Below are positions 52,578 through 61,038 of a DNA stretch of 64,000 nt, piece after piece. Under the pieces are notes generated by a model that worked only from the letters and a program-made list of their open reading frames with translations, was not told the origin of the DNA and searched no databases. This DNA comes from CAYFPX01 sp964519895 (GTDB taxonomy: Bacteria; Myxococcota_A; UBA796; CAJQPC01), in contig CAZFLE010000012.1 of assembly GCA_964519895.1 (NCBI GenBank), positions 33,176 through 97,175 of the forward strand. Direction: 5' to 3'. The position numbers and the translations under genes are program-made. Numbering within the stretch: position 1 is the stretch's first letter; each line of letters begins with the position of its first letter.

Positions 52578-53186
52578 ATGAACGTCCTCACCCTCTCCGT
52601 GTTCTCCATGCTCCTGGCTTGTGACCGTGACGGCGATGCGCCGCCGGCGAAGTCCGGGGAACCCGACGCCGAAGCGCCCGCCCAGAAGTCCGGGGGCGGG
52701 GGTCTGTCCCTGTTCGGCAGCAGCCACGACTGCGACGATCGATCCGGGGTCGACGTGACCCCCTCCAACAGCTGCTCCAGCGGCACCCTGACCTGTGGCG
52801 CGACCCTGACCGGCCACACCGAGAACGGCGGGAGTCGCTACGAGGGGCTCTTCTACCAGAAGAAATTCTGCGAGGCGATGGTCGACCCATACAAGGGCGA
52901 GGAGCGGATCTACCGGTTCGAGATGACCCCTCAGCAGCTGGCGACGATCACCCTGACGTCGGACTGCGAGGACCTGGATCTCTTCGTGCTCCAGTGGAGC
53001 CAGGACGGCTGCCCATCCATGAGCCACATGGTGAACGCCTGCGAGGCCGACACCAGCCGCAAGGGCGGGGAGATCGAGCTCGAGGCCATCACCAACCCCC
53101 GCAAGTTCCTGATTGTCGTCGAGGGCAAGGGCGGGGTCGACGCGCCCTTTGAGCTGTCCGCCAAGTGCCGCTCCCGCAACGGCTGA
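52578..53186 (+). CDS. Cysteine-rich lipoprotein with a PPC-like domain
   Basis: 202 aa. Lipobox 'LSVFSMLLAC' followed by an Asp/Pro/Gly tether with 'KSGGGGLSLF'. The C-terminal half has a pre-peptidase-like beta sandwich ('YRFEMTPQQLATITLTSDCEDLDLFVLQ' in short form) with several paired Cys. It is convergent with zero gap to the aminotransferase gene. Function unknown. Confidence 0.75.
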   Translation: MNVLTLSVFSMLLACDRDGDAPPAKSGEPDAEAPAQKSGGGGLSLFGSSHDCDDRSGVDVTPSNSCSSGTLTCGATLTGHTENGGSRYEGLFYQKKFCEAMVDPYKGEERIYRFEMTPQQLATITLTSDCEDLDLFVLQWSQDGCPSMSHMVNACEADTSRKGGEIELEAITNPRKFLIVVEGKGGVDAPFELSAKCRSRNG

Positions 53187-54311
53187 TCAGAGCCTTCGCG
53201 CCTCGTTGGCCGCCCGGATCAGGTCCATCAGAAACAGGTTCTCGTCGGCCAGGCCCAGGGTGATGCGGAAGTACTCGGGGTAGGTCTGGCCAGCCACGCT
53301 GGCAAAGGTCTTGAGGTGAACCCCCGCGGCCTCGACGTGGTCGGTGAGCGCCTTGGCCGGTCCACCGTCGGTGGTGCGGCAGAGCACGAAATTCGACACG
53401 CTCTCGGTAAAGGCCTGGAGCCCGTCCATGGCGTTGATGGCGTCGCAGATCACCCGGCGCTGCTCGGCGCACACGCCGCGCAGCCACGGCAGGTGGTCCC
53501 GGTCCGAGAGCGCGGCGATGAGCAGCTCCTCCTGGAGCACACCCAGCCGATAGTTGACCACCTGGCCCTCCAGGTGCGCGATGAAGTCCGGCCGCGCCAG
53601 CAGGTAGCCCATGCGGATGCCCGCCAGACCATAGGCGAAGGAGAAGGTCCGGCCCACCACCAGGTTGGGGTGCTTCGGCACCAGGTCCGCGACCGGGGTG
53701 TGCACCGTGGGGTCGGCGTACTGGACGTAGGCCTCGTCGATCCAGAAGGTGTGCTTGGGGTAGCGCTCGAGCAGCGGAACAAGCTGCTCGCGGGTGATGA
53801 GCACGTTGCCGGTCGGGTTGTTGGGGCTGGCGATGTAGACCAGCCCGGGGCCGCGCTTGATCTGGGTCTCCAGCGCGTCCATGTCCAGGGTGAAGCCGGA
53901 CTCGGGCGTCAGCGGGACCCAGCGCACGGCCAGACCCCGGTTCTCGGCCTTGATCGGCACCTTGAAGTAGGTCAGCGTCGGCGTGATGATCGGGTAGCCG
54001 GCCTTGTTCGCCAGGTGCTTGATCACGCCCGTCACGCTGGACTTCACGCCCTGCTCGATGAGCACCTGCATGGCCTGCTTGAGGATCGGTCCCGAGCCGT
54101 TCGCCACGTAGATGTTCTCGGGCGCCACGCCATCGTGTGCAGCGATCGCGTCGAGCACCCGCTGGTTGGCGCCGTCGGTGTAGTTGCGCAGGCTGGTGCG
54201 GGCGTTGAAGCGCGCCATGACGTCGACGCAGGCCTGGGGACAGTAGGTGCCGTCGTTGAGGCCCAGGTTCATGGGCAGGGAGATGGTCGACTCGGTCTGC
54301 GGCTGGTCCAT
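53187..54311 (-). CDS. HisC-like fold type I aminotransferase homologue lacking the PLP lysine
   Basis: 374 aa. It resembles HisC throughout: 'SPNNPTGNVL', 'IDEAYVQYAD', the C-terminal 'YFRITLGLADEN' Arg region. The PLP-binding stretch reads RTFSFAYGLAGIR, with Phe225 where HisC family members have Lys (TFSKAYGLAGxR). The codon is TTC, three changes from AAG, so a simple sequencing error is unlikely. Without the Lys it probably cannot form the Schiff base, so it may be a catalytically dead ligand-binding homologue or may use another mechanism. It has no his neighbours. Confidence 0.9.
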   Translation of the reverse strand: MDQPQTESTISLPMNLGLNDGTYCPQACVDVMARFNARTSLRNYTDGANQRVLDAIAAHDGVAPENIYVANGSGPILKQAMQVLIEQGVKSSVTGVIKHLANKAGYPIITPTLTYFKVPIKAENRGLAVRWVPLTPESGFTLDMDALETQIKRGPGLVYIASPNNPTGNVLITREQLVPLLERYPKHTFWIDEAYVQYADPTVHTPVADLVPKHPNLVVGRTFSFAYGLAGIRMGYLLARPDFIAHLEGQVVNYRLGVLQEELLIAALSDRDHLPWLRGVCAEQRRVICDAINAMDGLQAFTESVSNFVLCRTTDGGPAKALTDHVEAAGVHLKTFASVAGQTYPEYFRITLGLADENLFLMDLIRAANEARRL

Positions 54312-54336
54312 CGATGGCCTCGCTGGGGGCGGCCTC

Positions 54337-55545
54337 CTAACGCGAGGCCGGGTCTTCGGGCCCGGTCACGGCGAGCTGGCCGGCGCCCGGGGGCTCGCTG
54401 AGGGTGAGCTGGCCGCCCCGGGGCGCCTCGACCAGGCTCAGGGCGCCCTGGAGCAGCGGGTCCACCCGGGCCTGGAGCTGGGCCACGGCCTCTTGGGCCG
54501 CCTGTCGCAGCTTGGAGGAGCGACTCGCTCGGCGGGCCAGCGCGGCCAGCGCGGGCACGCTGGCGATGGTGCCTTGGCTGCCGAGTTGGTGCACCACCGC
54601 CAGAGCCGTGGATGGATGCTCGGGGTCCAGGAGCAGGTGCCACGCCGTCTCGTCGACCACGCCTGCGGGGGCCAGGGCCAGCTGAGACGCCACCGCCTCG
54701 CCGTCGGCCAGCTCGGGCACCCGGAGCAGGGCGGCCACATGTTCCGTGCGGACCTCCCGCAGCTGGCCGAGTGCCCGGACTCGAAGCTCGGGGCCGAGGT
54801 GGCCCTGGTCTTCGGCGACCCAAGCCGACAGCCTGTCCTGGGAGACCTGGCCGCGCGCCAGCGCCAGGTGGCAGCCAAAGCCCGGCGTGTCCGGCCGCGA
54901 CCCCTGGAGCCGGGCCAGCGCCGGATGCTCCGGGAAGTGCTCCGCCAGTACCCAGAGCGCCTTCAAGGCGGCCTGGGGCTCGTCCAGACGGACCCGTCGT
55001 GCGAGCCGGCCCGGCACGTCCTCGGGCGCCAGGTCGGCGCACTCGGCCAGGGTCCCGAACGCATCGAGCCACGCGGGCAGGACCCGCGCCGCGGCCACTC
55101 TGGGGAGCGACCAGCGGATACGCCCGGCCCCCAGCACGGCGCCGCCTTCGAGCAAGCGCATCAGGGCCCCCCGGCCCTTGCGGTCGAGCACCGCCTGCCA
55201 CAGCGGCTCGGGCCCCGTCAGGGCGACCTGGTCGTCCAGCCAGGGAAGACCCAGCCGGACGGGGCCTGGGGCGCCACCGCTGCGGAGGCGGGCGCCCAAC
55301 GCCGGCGGCAAGCCGCGGATCTCCAGGGTCCAGGTCTCGGTCCCGCGGCCGCGGATCCACAGCCCTGCCGAACCGGCCTCGAGCACCAGCGCCCGCCCCA
55401 CCTCGTCGTGCAGCTCGCGCATGCCGCGGTCCCGTCGCACCTGGTCCCAGGACGACTGCTGCCAAGCCTGCAGCGAGATCCAGCCCACCAACCCGACCAC
55501 GCCGAGGAATGGGCCGAGCGCCAGCACCCAATCGACGACGTGCAT
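54337..55545 (-). CDS. Membrane-anchored HEAT-like repeat protein
   Basis: 402 aa from ATG 55545; the longer frame adds a shadow. A single membrane anchor (VVDWVLALGPFLGVVGLVGW) lies at residues 3-22. The cytoplasmic or periplasmic bulk is helical with HEAT-like pairs ('LRVRALGQLREVRTEHVAALLRVPELAD'). No catalytic motif. It is on the same strand as and 26 bp upstream of the HisC-like gene; role unknown. Confidence 0.7.
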   Translation of the reverse strand: MHVVDWVLALGPFLGVVGLVGWISLQAWQQSSWDQVRRDRGMRELHDEVGRALVLEAGSAGLWIRGRGTETWTLEIRGLPPALGARLRSGGAPGPVRLGLPWLDDQVALTGPEPLWQAVLDRKGRGALMRLLEGGAVLGAGRIRWSLPRVAAARVLPAWLDAFGTLAECADLAPEDVPGRLARRVRLDEPQAALKALWVLAEHFPEHPALARLQGSRPDTPGFGCHLALARGQVSQDRLSAWVAEDQGHLGPELRVRALGQLREVRTEHVAALLRVPELADGEAVASQLALAPAGVVDETAWHLLLDPEHPSTALAVVHQLGSQGTIASVPALAALARRASRSSKLRQAAQEAVAQLQARVDPLLQGALSLVEAPRGGQLTLSEPPGAGQLAVTGPEDPASR

Positions 55546-55567
55546 GGGGGGAGCGTATCCTCCCGCC

Positions 55568-56131
55568 ATGTGCACCCTGCTGGTCCTGCTCGCTTGTGCC
55601 GCCCGGGAGCCGGCACCCCCTCCCGCGGCCGAGACCGCTCCGCCAGAGGCCATGACCCAGCAGGCGCCGCTTCCGACCCCCTTCACCGCCGCTCAGATTC
55701 GGGACGCCTTCAGGCCCGGCCAGCGCCTGGTCTTCACCATCGCCAGCAGCGGCAAGCCGACGGTGGTGAGCGACTGGGTCGTGACCGGGTGGACCGCAGA
55801 CGACGCCACCATCGCCTTCACCACCCTGGCCGACGACGGCGAGACCGTGCTGGAGCCCACCGAAGAGCGCACGACCCGCTGGGACGAACTGGTGCAGCAC
55901 GCCCACTTTCCCGAGCCCGGGGCCACCCGCAGCCAGGGCGTGCTGGTGCACCCCCTGGGCACACTCGACATCTGGCTCTACACGGTGCCTGGACCCGACG
56001 AGGGCGTGGTGCGCCGCTACTGGTTCGCAGAGTCGCTGCCGGGCCCGCCGATCCGCTTCACCATCACCGCGGACGGCACCCAGGTCTTCAAGATGGAGCA
56101 GGTCGAGCGGATCAGTCCTGGCGGCCCGTGA
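55568..56131 (+). CDS. Lipoprotein of unknown function
   Basis: 187 aa; start MCTLLVLLACAA with lipobox. A Pro/Ala/Glu tether leads to a beta-rich domain ('TIASSGKPTVVSDWVVTGW', 'AIAFTTLADDGETVLEP'). Its last 20 bases overlap the convergent lipoprotein gene. No domain recognised. Confidence 0.7.
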   Translation: MCTLLVLLACAAREPAPPPAAETAPPEAMTQQAPLPTPFTAAQIRDAFRPGQRLVFTIASSGKPTVVSDWVVTGWTADDATIAFTTLADDGETVLEPTEERTTRWDELVQHAHFPEPGATRSQGVLVHPLGTLDIWLYTVPGPDEGVVRRYWFAESLPGPPIRFTITADGTQVFKMEQVERISPGGP

Positions 56132-56618
56132 CCCGGTACCCCCGGGACTCGTGTCCCTCCCAGTCGCTGACCCAGATCGTGAACTCGTAGGTGTCGGCCT
56201 GCTCGCACAGGATCGCCGGCGTGATCTGGGCTTCCTTGAAGCTGGAGCTGCAGATGCCGCTGTTCGCGGTGCAGGCCACCAAGCCGCTCTGGTCCTCGCA
56301 GGCGCCCCCGGTGCACGACCAGCGGCCATTCCAGATGTTCTTGGCGCCGTCGGGATCGGTGGCGGTGCAGTCGATGCCCCACTCGTAGAACTGCTCGCCG
56401 GTGGTGTGGTACCAGCAGTGGGCGTCGCAGCTCCCGACCACCGGGGCGTCTGGGTCTGCCTCGACCGTGTCGGTGAAGGTGTCGGTGCCGGTCGTGCCGG
56501 TCGTGCCAGCGGTGTCGGACGGGGCGCTGGAGTCGCCGCTCGCCAAGCCCTGGGTGTCGCGGTCCGGGACTTCGTTGAGCGATCCGCAACCCGAGATGAC
56601 CAGGGCAAACAGGATCAT
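56112..56618 (-). CDS. Lipoprotein with Thr/Gly tether and Cys-rich domain
   Basis: 168 aa; lipobox 'LFALVISGC'. A tether rich in Thr/Gly/Asp (about 35-55) precedes a compact domain with seven cysteines (HCWYHTTG, 'CTATD', 'SCTGGACED', 'ILCEQAD'), probably disulfide-bonded and exported. It overlaps the TonB-fusion stop by 4 bp. Confidence 0.75.
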   Translation of the reverse strand: MILFALVISGCGSLNEVPDRDTQGLASGDSSAPSDTAGTTGTTGTDTFTDTVEADPDAPVVGSCDAHCWYHTTGEQFYEWGIDCTATDPDGAKNIWNGRWSCTGGACEDQSGLVACTANSGICSSSFKEAQITPAILCEQADTYEFTIWVSDWEGHESRGYRVTGRQD

Positions 56619-57871
56619 GGGGGGGGCTCGAATTGAATCGGGAACACCACCTGTACAGGAATTGCCCGGTCTCCGTCCAGGAATGGTTCGAAGCGCCAGC
56701 GCAGACCGGCCGCGCGTGCGGGCTCCACCAGGTGCTCCGGACAGCCCACGGCCAGCACCTGGGTCGGGATGCCTTCAGCGTCGAGCACGAAGCGCAGGCT
56801 GCAGGGCCCCGAGGCCTGGTTCGGCGGGGGCACGGCGGCGGCTTGCTCCCGGACCTCGAGCTCGGACCAGTGCACGGTCAGGATGCCGGGGTCTGCTGGA
56901 GGCCCCTGGATCGGGGGGGCTGGCTCCGGGGCGGGCGCAAGCGGCGGCCCGGCAGGCGGTGTGTCCTGAGGGTCCAGCGCCACCTGGGAGGGCTCGGCCG
57001 GTGGGGGGTCGGCCTCGGCCTCGAGCGCTGCCAGCAGGGCCACGGCCTCGAGCTCGCCGGACAGCACCGCCAGGTCCGGCTCGGCCTGGGCCGCCCTGCC
57101 CTGGTACAGGCGCCCGCTCACGGCCAGGCCGGCGGTCAGCACCTGGCGGTCGATGCCGTCCCGCCCCTGAGCGTCTCGCGGGTCCCACTGGGTGATCGCC
57201 TCGGCCCAGCCGGTCAGAGCCAGGGACTGGGCGCTGCGCAGCCAGGTGAGCCCGGCCTCGGCGGTGGTCCGCCACTCGTGGCGGGTGGTCGCGGGGCTGC
57301 CCGGCAGCCAGCGCACCCGGCTGTGGATCCCGGTGTCGATCCGGGCCTGGACGCCCACCGGGCCCCTTGCCCGCCGGATCCAGTCCCCGCCGACCCCCAG
57401 CCCGATGGCGCCGTACCACTTGAGGCGGTCGTCGCCGTCCATGTCGTTGTTGGCCAGGCCCAGGGTGGTCAGGGTGAGGGGGGTGTGGACTCGCCACTGG
57501 GCCCGACCGCTGTCCCGGTGGAGCCAGATCTCGTCCCAGGTCCCGATCAGCAGCCCCACGTCGAGCTTGTCGCCGAGCTCTGGCCGGATGCGGAGCGATG
57601 CCAGCAGCGTGTCGACCTCGAGCCGCTCCACGTGCACGCGGCCCTCCGGATCCCGGCTCAGCCGCAGCCTGGCGGTCTCGCCGGTGGGGGTCACGTCGGG
57701 GTTGTCGGTGTCGAAGACCCGGCGATAGCGCAGGTCCACGCCCACGGACTCCACGGCCAGATCCTGGGTCAGCCCCGGCGTCAGCTGGGCCCCGTAGCTG
57801 CCCAGGCTGAGCTCGTGGTGGTCGCCGGTCGGAAAGAGCGCGACCGCGAGCGCGGCGGCCGACCAGCTCAC
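56615..57871 (-). CDS. Outer-membrane beta-barrel fused to a TonB-like C-terminal domain
   Basis: 418 aa from GTG 57871 (GTGA overlap). After a short hydrophobic start, residues about 15-260 show alternating aromatic strands typical of a beta-barrel or large beta-sheet ('VRWLPGSPATTRHEWRTTAEAGLTWLRSAQ' in pieces). A Pro/Ala-rich linker (about 270-335) leads to a C-terminal TonB/TolA-like domain ('CSLRFVLDAEGIPTQVLAVGCPEHL...AARAAGLRWRFEPF', 'VPVQVVFPIQF'). This order is unusual: TonB normally has an N-terminal inner-membrane helix. It may be a periplasmic-facing outer-membrane protein that mimics the TonB domain for contacts. Confidence 0.65.
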   Translation of the reverse strand: MSWSAAALAVALFPTGDHHELSLGSYGAQLTPGLTQDLAVESVGVDLRYRRVFDTDNPDVTPTGETARLRLSRDPEGRVHVERLEVDTLLASLRIRPELGDKLDVGLLIGTWDEIWLHRDSGRAQWRVHTPLTLTTLGLANNDMDGDDRLKWYGAIGLGVGGDWIRRARGPVGVQARIDTGIHSRVRWLPGSPATTRHEWRTTAEAGLTWLRSAQSLALTGWAEAITQWDPRDAQGRDGIDRQVLTAGLAVSGRLYQGRAAQAEPDLAVLSGELEAVALLAALEAEADPPPAEPSQVALDPQDTPPAGPPLAPAPEPAPPIQGPPADPGILTVHWSELEVREQAAAVPPPNQASGPCSLRFVLDAEGIPTQVLAVGCPEHLVEPARAAGLRWRFEPFLDGDRAIPVQVVFPIQFEPPP

Positions 57872-58500
57872 TCCTCGGGCTCCGGGGTCGTGTCGACCAG
57901 GTCCAACAGCGCCAGGAGCTGGAGCAGGTCGACGTGGTCGCAGTGCTGGGCCCGAAAGGTGCCCGAGACGTCCTCGGTGTCGAAGTGGAAGGTGCCGCGC
58001 AGGGTGTCACCCTCGGCCGTGATCACGACCTCGGCGGGCTCGTCCACGTACAGGTCCACCCACTCGGTGGGCTCATAGAGCCGGTAGAGCCCTTCGTCGG
58101 TGGCCACCGCGGCCTCGTCGATGCCGCGGTAGCGGGCGCGGGCCACGTGGGGGTGGGTCGCGTCGACGTAGCTGGGCCACGCGACCTCGGCGTCGACGTG
58201 GATCGGGTAGACCCCGACCCAGGATGTCTCCAGGTGGTAGCGGTAAAGGTCCAGCATCACGATGCGGGCGTTCTCGCGGGTCACCGAGCTGTAGATGGCC
58301 AGGTTCTCCCGGGTGAGCTGGGCCGGGTCGTCGATGTCCGGCTCCTCACAGGGGATGTTGCTGTTGGCCAGGGCCACCAGGGTGCGCACGTCGTTGCCGG
58401 ACTGCACGGTCTGGTACCAGGCGGTGCGGAGCTTGTCGTCGACCGACGGGGTCGCGATGGACCCCGAAGCGCAGCCAGCGAGGGGAGCCAGCCACCACAT
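57868..58500 (-). CDS. Lipoprotein of unknown function
   Basis: 210 aa from ATG 58500 (TGATG overlap with the radical SAM stop). Lipobox 'WWLAPLAGC'. The mature part is acidic with Tyr/Val-rich strands ('GVYPIHVDAEVAWPSY', 'HVARARYRGIDE'). Because it is coupled to the radical SAM gene, it may be part of the same pathway. No domain recognised. Confidence 0.75.
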   Translation of the reverse strand: MWWLAPLAGCASGSIATPSVDDKLRTAWYQTVQSGNDVRTLVALANSNIPCEEPDIDDPAQLTRENLAIYSSVTRENARIVMLDLYRYHLETSWVGVYPIHVDAEVAWPSYVDATHPHVARARYRGIDEAAVATDEGLYRLYEPTEWVDLYVDEPAEVVITAEGDTLRGTFHFDTEDVSGTFRAQHCDHVDLLQLLALLDLVDTTPEPEE

Positions 58501-59273
58501 CAGAAGCTCTCCGCGGCACGAAGGCGTTGCTGGCCCCGGGCCTCGGCGACACCCAGATCGGCGACGGTCGCCGCATGGAGCGCGTCGGCCCGGGCCTGGT
58601 CGCCGCAGTTGAGGGGCCGGTAGTAGATCGCGTCGCGGTCCGGTCCGGGCCAGTCCCAGCACAGCCGCCACGGCCGGCCGAGCTCGTCGAGGAGGCCGGT
58701 CCAGTGGTCCAGGTAGGCGCGGGCTTCGTGGTGGTTGCCGTCCTGGACCACAAAGGCCAGGTGGGCGTAGGGCAGCTCGCCGCCCATCTCCTGGCGCACC
58801 CGCAGGAAGCGCTCGACGTTGCGGAAGACCTGTTCTCGCTTGTCGGCGCCCTTGACCGCTTGGTAGACCGCATCGCTGTAGCTGTCGATCGAGAAGTGGA
58901 TGGTGCGGAAGCAGTCCGGGTGGGTGGTGGGGGCGTTGGCCAGGCGCACCAGCAGCCGGGCCCTTGCCTCGCTGAAGACCACCCCATTTGTGTGGACCTT
59001 GAACTCGTGGAATAGCCGCCGGTCGCGGTTCACGGCAAAGGCGTACTCGACGAACTGGTCGAAGCGAGGGTGGATGGTCGGCTCACCCAGCCAGTGCGGG
59101 CACAGGTTCACCGGCTCGTCCATGTCGGCCAGCCCGGTCAGGGCCGCTCGCCAGGTCTGCCAGTCCATGAAGCGCATGGGCACGCCGTGGGCCTCGTCGC
59201 GCATGGACTGACTGCACATCGGGCACTTGATGTTGCAGTGGTCCGTCAGCTCGAGGTTGATGTTGACGCTCAT
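58500..59273 (-). CDS. Radical SAM protein without SPASM
   Basis: 257 aa from ATG 59273. Cluster motif C13-x3-C17-x2-C20 (CNIKCPMC) lies very near the N-terminus, with 'WLGEPTIHP' (GEP) and 'VHTNGVVF' strands of the partial barrel. It ends soon after the barrel with one Cys (LNCGD); no SPASM cysteines. It is coupled to the lipoprotein downstream. It may need the stand-alone SPASM protein for its auxiliary cluster. Confidence 0.85.
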   Translation of the reverse strand: MSVNINLELTDHCNIKCPMCSQSMRDEAHGVPMRFMDWQTWRAALTGLADMDEPVNLCPHWLGEPTIHPRFDQFVEYAFAVNRDRRLFHEFKVHTNGVVFSEARARLLVRLANAPTTHPDCFRTIHFSIDSYSDAVYQAVKGADKREQVFRNVERFLRVRQEMGGELPYAHLAFVVQDGNHHEARAYLDHWTGLLDELGRPWRLCWDWPGPDRDAIYYRPLNCGDQARADALHAATVADLGVAEARGQQRLRAAESF

Positions 59274-59287
59274 GACTGGCCCATGAC

Positions 59288-60349
59288 CTACAGGTACCCT
59301 CGGATCACCCGCTCGTGCTCCAGGATGTTGCCCGAGCACTCGCGGCAGCGGGGCAGCGGCTGGCCACTGGACATGCCCTCCCGCACCCGGTTCAGGAAGC
59401 CCCCTGCTCGCCAGACCTCTTCTAGCGGCGTCTCGGCGACGGACTCGCCCTGGCCCGCCAACACGCAGCAGGGGCTGGTCTTGCCGTCGGCCTGGACCAC
59501 CAGGTAGTGCCACGCCTTGAGACACGGTGCGGCCTTCAGGCCCTTGCCCTGGGGGATGGGAATGTCCCGGTCTCCCCGCAACAGGTTGGCCGGGTCGGCG
59601 AAGCGGTCCAGCGTGGTCGCGATGCCCCACCCATCCGCGAGGGCCTGGGCCTGGGCGGCCACCGTGGGCACCTGGGCCCGCACGCCGTCACTCAGCTGCA
59701 GCGCCTGCTGCTCGGGCCGGTAGGCGATCAGCGCGTCGAAGTCGATCCGGAACACCCCCAGGGCCCGGCCCAGCCGCACCATGTCCGGCAGGGTCTGCCA
59801 GTTCTGGTTCGTGAGCACGAAGTGCAGGGCCAGGCGCGGCTCTCTCAGCCCGCGCTGCTGCTTGAGCACGTGGAGCCGGCAGATGTTCTGCACGGTCTTT
59901 CGGAACGCCCCCTCCATGCCGCGCAGGGCGTCGTGGATCGCCGGGGTGGGGCCGTCGATGGAGAAGTGGATCTCGTCCCAGCCCGTGTCCAGCAGCTGCT
60001 CGGTGAAGCCGTCGGGAAAGATCGTGCCGTTGGTGGTCAGGATGCCTTCCATGCCCAGCTCCTTGACCCGCCGCATGATGGCCGGCGTGAGCTGTCTGGC
60101 CATCAGGGGTTCGCCACCGCCCAGCACGAACACGCGCTGGACCCCCAGGGCGGCGGCTTCCTCGACCAAGGCCAGGTGGCGGGCCAAGGGCATCTCGGCG
60201 ACCGGTGCCTGGTGCCGATCCGTCGTGTCGCAGAAGCTGCAGTCCAGGTTGCAGCGCAGGGTCGGGTAGAGCTCCAGGGTCATCGGACCCTGGATGCCCT
60301 CGTGTTCCCAGCGGCGGATCCGCGCGGCGATGGCGGCGGGATCGCTCAC
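59288..60349 (-). CDS. Radical SAM/SPASM protein
   Basis: 353 aa from GTG 60349. Radical SAM motif C33-x3-C37-x2-C40 (CNLDCSFC), 'LGGGEPLM' and 'LTTNGTIF' strands, and a C-terminal SPASM-like region: CLKAWHYLVV, 'GKTSPCCVLAGQ' and 'CRECSGN'. It should carry auxiliary 4Fe-4S cluster(s), like peptide- or small-molecule-modifying maturases. It is 14 bp upstream of the other radical SAM gene. Confidence 0.9.
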   Translation of the reverse strand: MSDPAAIAARIRRWEHEGIQGPMTLELYPTLRCNLDCSFCDTTDRHQAPVAEMPLARHLALVEEAAALGVQRVFVLGGGEPLMARQLTPAIMRRVKELGMEGILTTNGTIFPDGFTEQLLDTGWDEIHFSIDGPTPAIHDALRGMEGAFRKTVQNICRLHVLKQQRGLREPRLALHFVLTNQNWQTLPDMVRLGRALGVFRIDFDALIAYRPEQQALQLSDGVRAQVPTVAAQAQALADGWGIATTLDRFADPANLLRGDRDIPIPQGKGLKAAPCLKAWHYLVVQADGKTSPCCVLAGQGESVAETPLEEVWRAGGFLNRVREGMSSGQPLPRCRECSGNILEHERVIRGYL

Positions 60350-60355
60350 CGACCC

Positions 60356-60361
60356 AAGCTA
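60356..60361 (-). promoter_or_regulatory. -10-like TAGCTT of a probably leaderless radical SAM transcript
   Basis: On the minus strand TAGCTT (60361-60356) ends 6 bp before the GTG at 60349, the same spacing as three other genes of this window. Confidence 0.4.
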
Positions 60362-60431
60362 CCACGCAGAGAAGGGCACCAGCTGGCCGGACCGGTGTCC
60401 GATGATGGAGCACACCCAGCCGGAGTCCGCC

Positions 60432-60671
60432 ATGTTCCTCGCCCTCGCCATCGCCAGCGCCCTCGCCAACCCCCCGGCCGAGGCGCAGCCGATGCGGTTC
60501 GAGCCCATCGACGTGCCCGGCGTGGTCCACGCGCCCACCCAGCCCGTGGTGCTCGTCCAGGTGTCGGCGGAAGCCGTGCTCCCGGCCTTGACCCACATGG
60601 AGATGCTGGTTCCCGACGTGTCCGACCCCTCGGCCCGTGCCCAGGTCACCGCGCCCGCGCCGCCGCGATGA
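60432..60671 (+). CDS. Small exported Pro/Val-rich protein
   Basis: 79 aa from ATG 60432 with GGAG 6 bp upstream. 'MFLALAIASALANPPAEA' is a signal peptide. The mature part is Pro/Val-rich with 'VLVQVSAEAVLP' and no Cys. It lies between radical SAM genes and could be a substrate or a structural protein. No family recognised. Confidence 0.55.
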   Translation: MFLALAIASALANPPAEAQPMRFEPIDVPGVVHAPTQPVVLVQVSAEAVLPALTHMEMLVPDVSDPSARAQVTAPAPPR

Positions 60672-60720
60672 GGGGTCATGGCGTGTGGTGCCGCAGCCGA
60701 TCGCCTGGGTGGGACACGGA

Positions 60721-61038
60721 ATGACCTGGAGTCTGCTGATCACCATCGCCTGGGCAGGGGACCCCCCTGTGACACCGGCGGCTTCGGCCAGTCCGGCCGC
60801 TTCGGCCCCTGAGGAGGCGGCCGAAGCGCCGGTCCCCCCGGCCGAGCCCGTCGTGGTGGTCTCGCCCCAGGCGCCTGCAGCCCAGGTCTGGTTCGTGGGC
60901 GCCGCCCCCGGTGCGCCCGGTGCGGTATTCGTGCCGGTCAGCGTGCCCTTCAGCGGTCACTACGACGCCGATGGCAGCTGGGTCGACGGGGAGTGGGCGC
61001 CGCCCGTCGCTCCCGTCGATGAGAGCGACGAAGACTGA
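60721..61038 (+). CDS. Small exported Ala/Pro-rich protein
   Basis: 105 aa from ATG 60721; 'MTWSLLITIAWAGD' may be a signal. The rest is Ala/Pro/Val-rich with 'VVVVSPQAPAAQVWFVG' and a C-terminal acidic tail. It overlaps the GGDEF start by 20 bp. Function unknown; low sequence complexity. Confidence 0.5.
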   Translation: MTWSLLITIAWAGDPPVTPAASASPAASAPEEAAEAPVPPAEPVVVVSPQAPAAQVWFVGAAPGAPGAVFVPVSVPFSGHYDADGSWVDGEWAPPVAPVDESDED

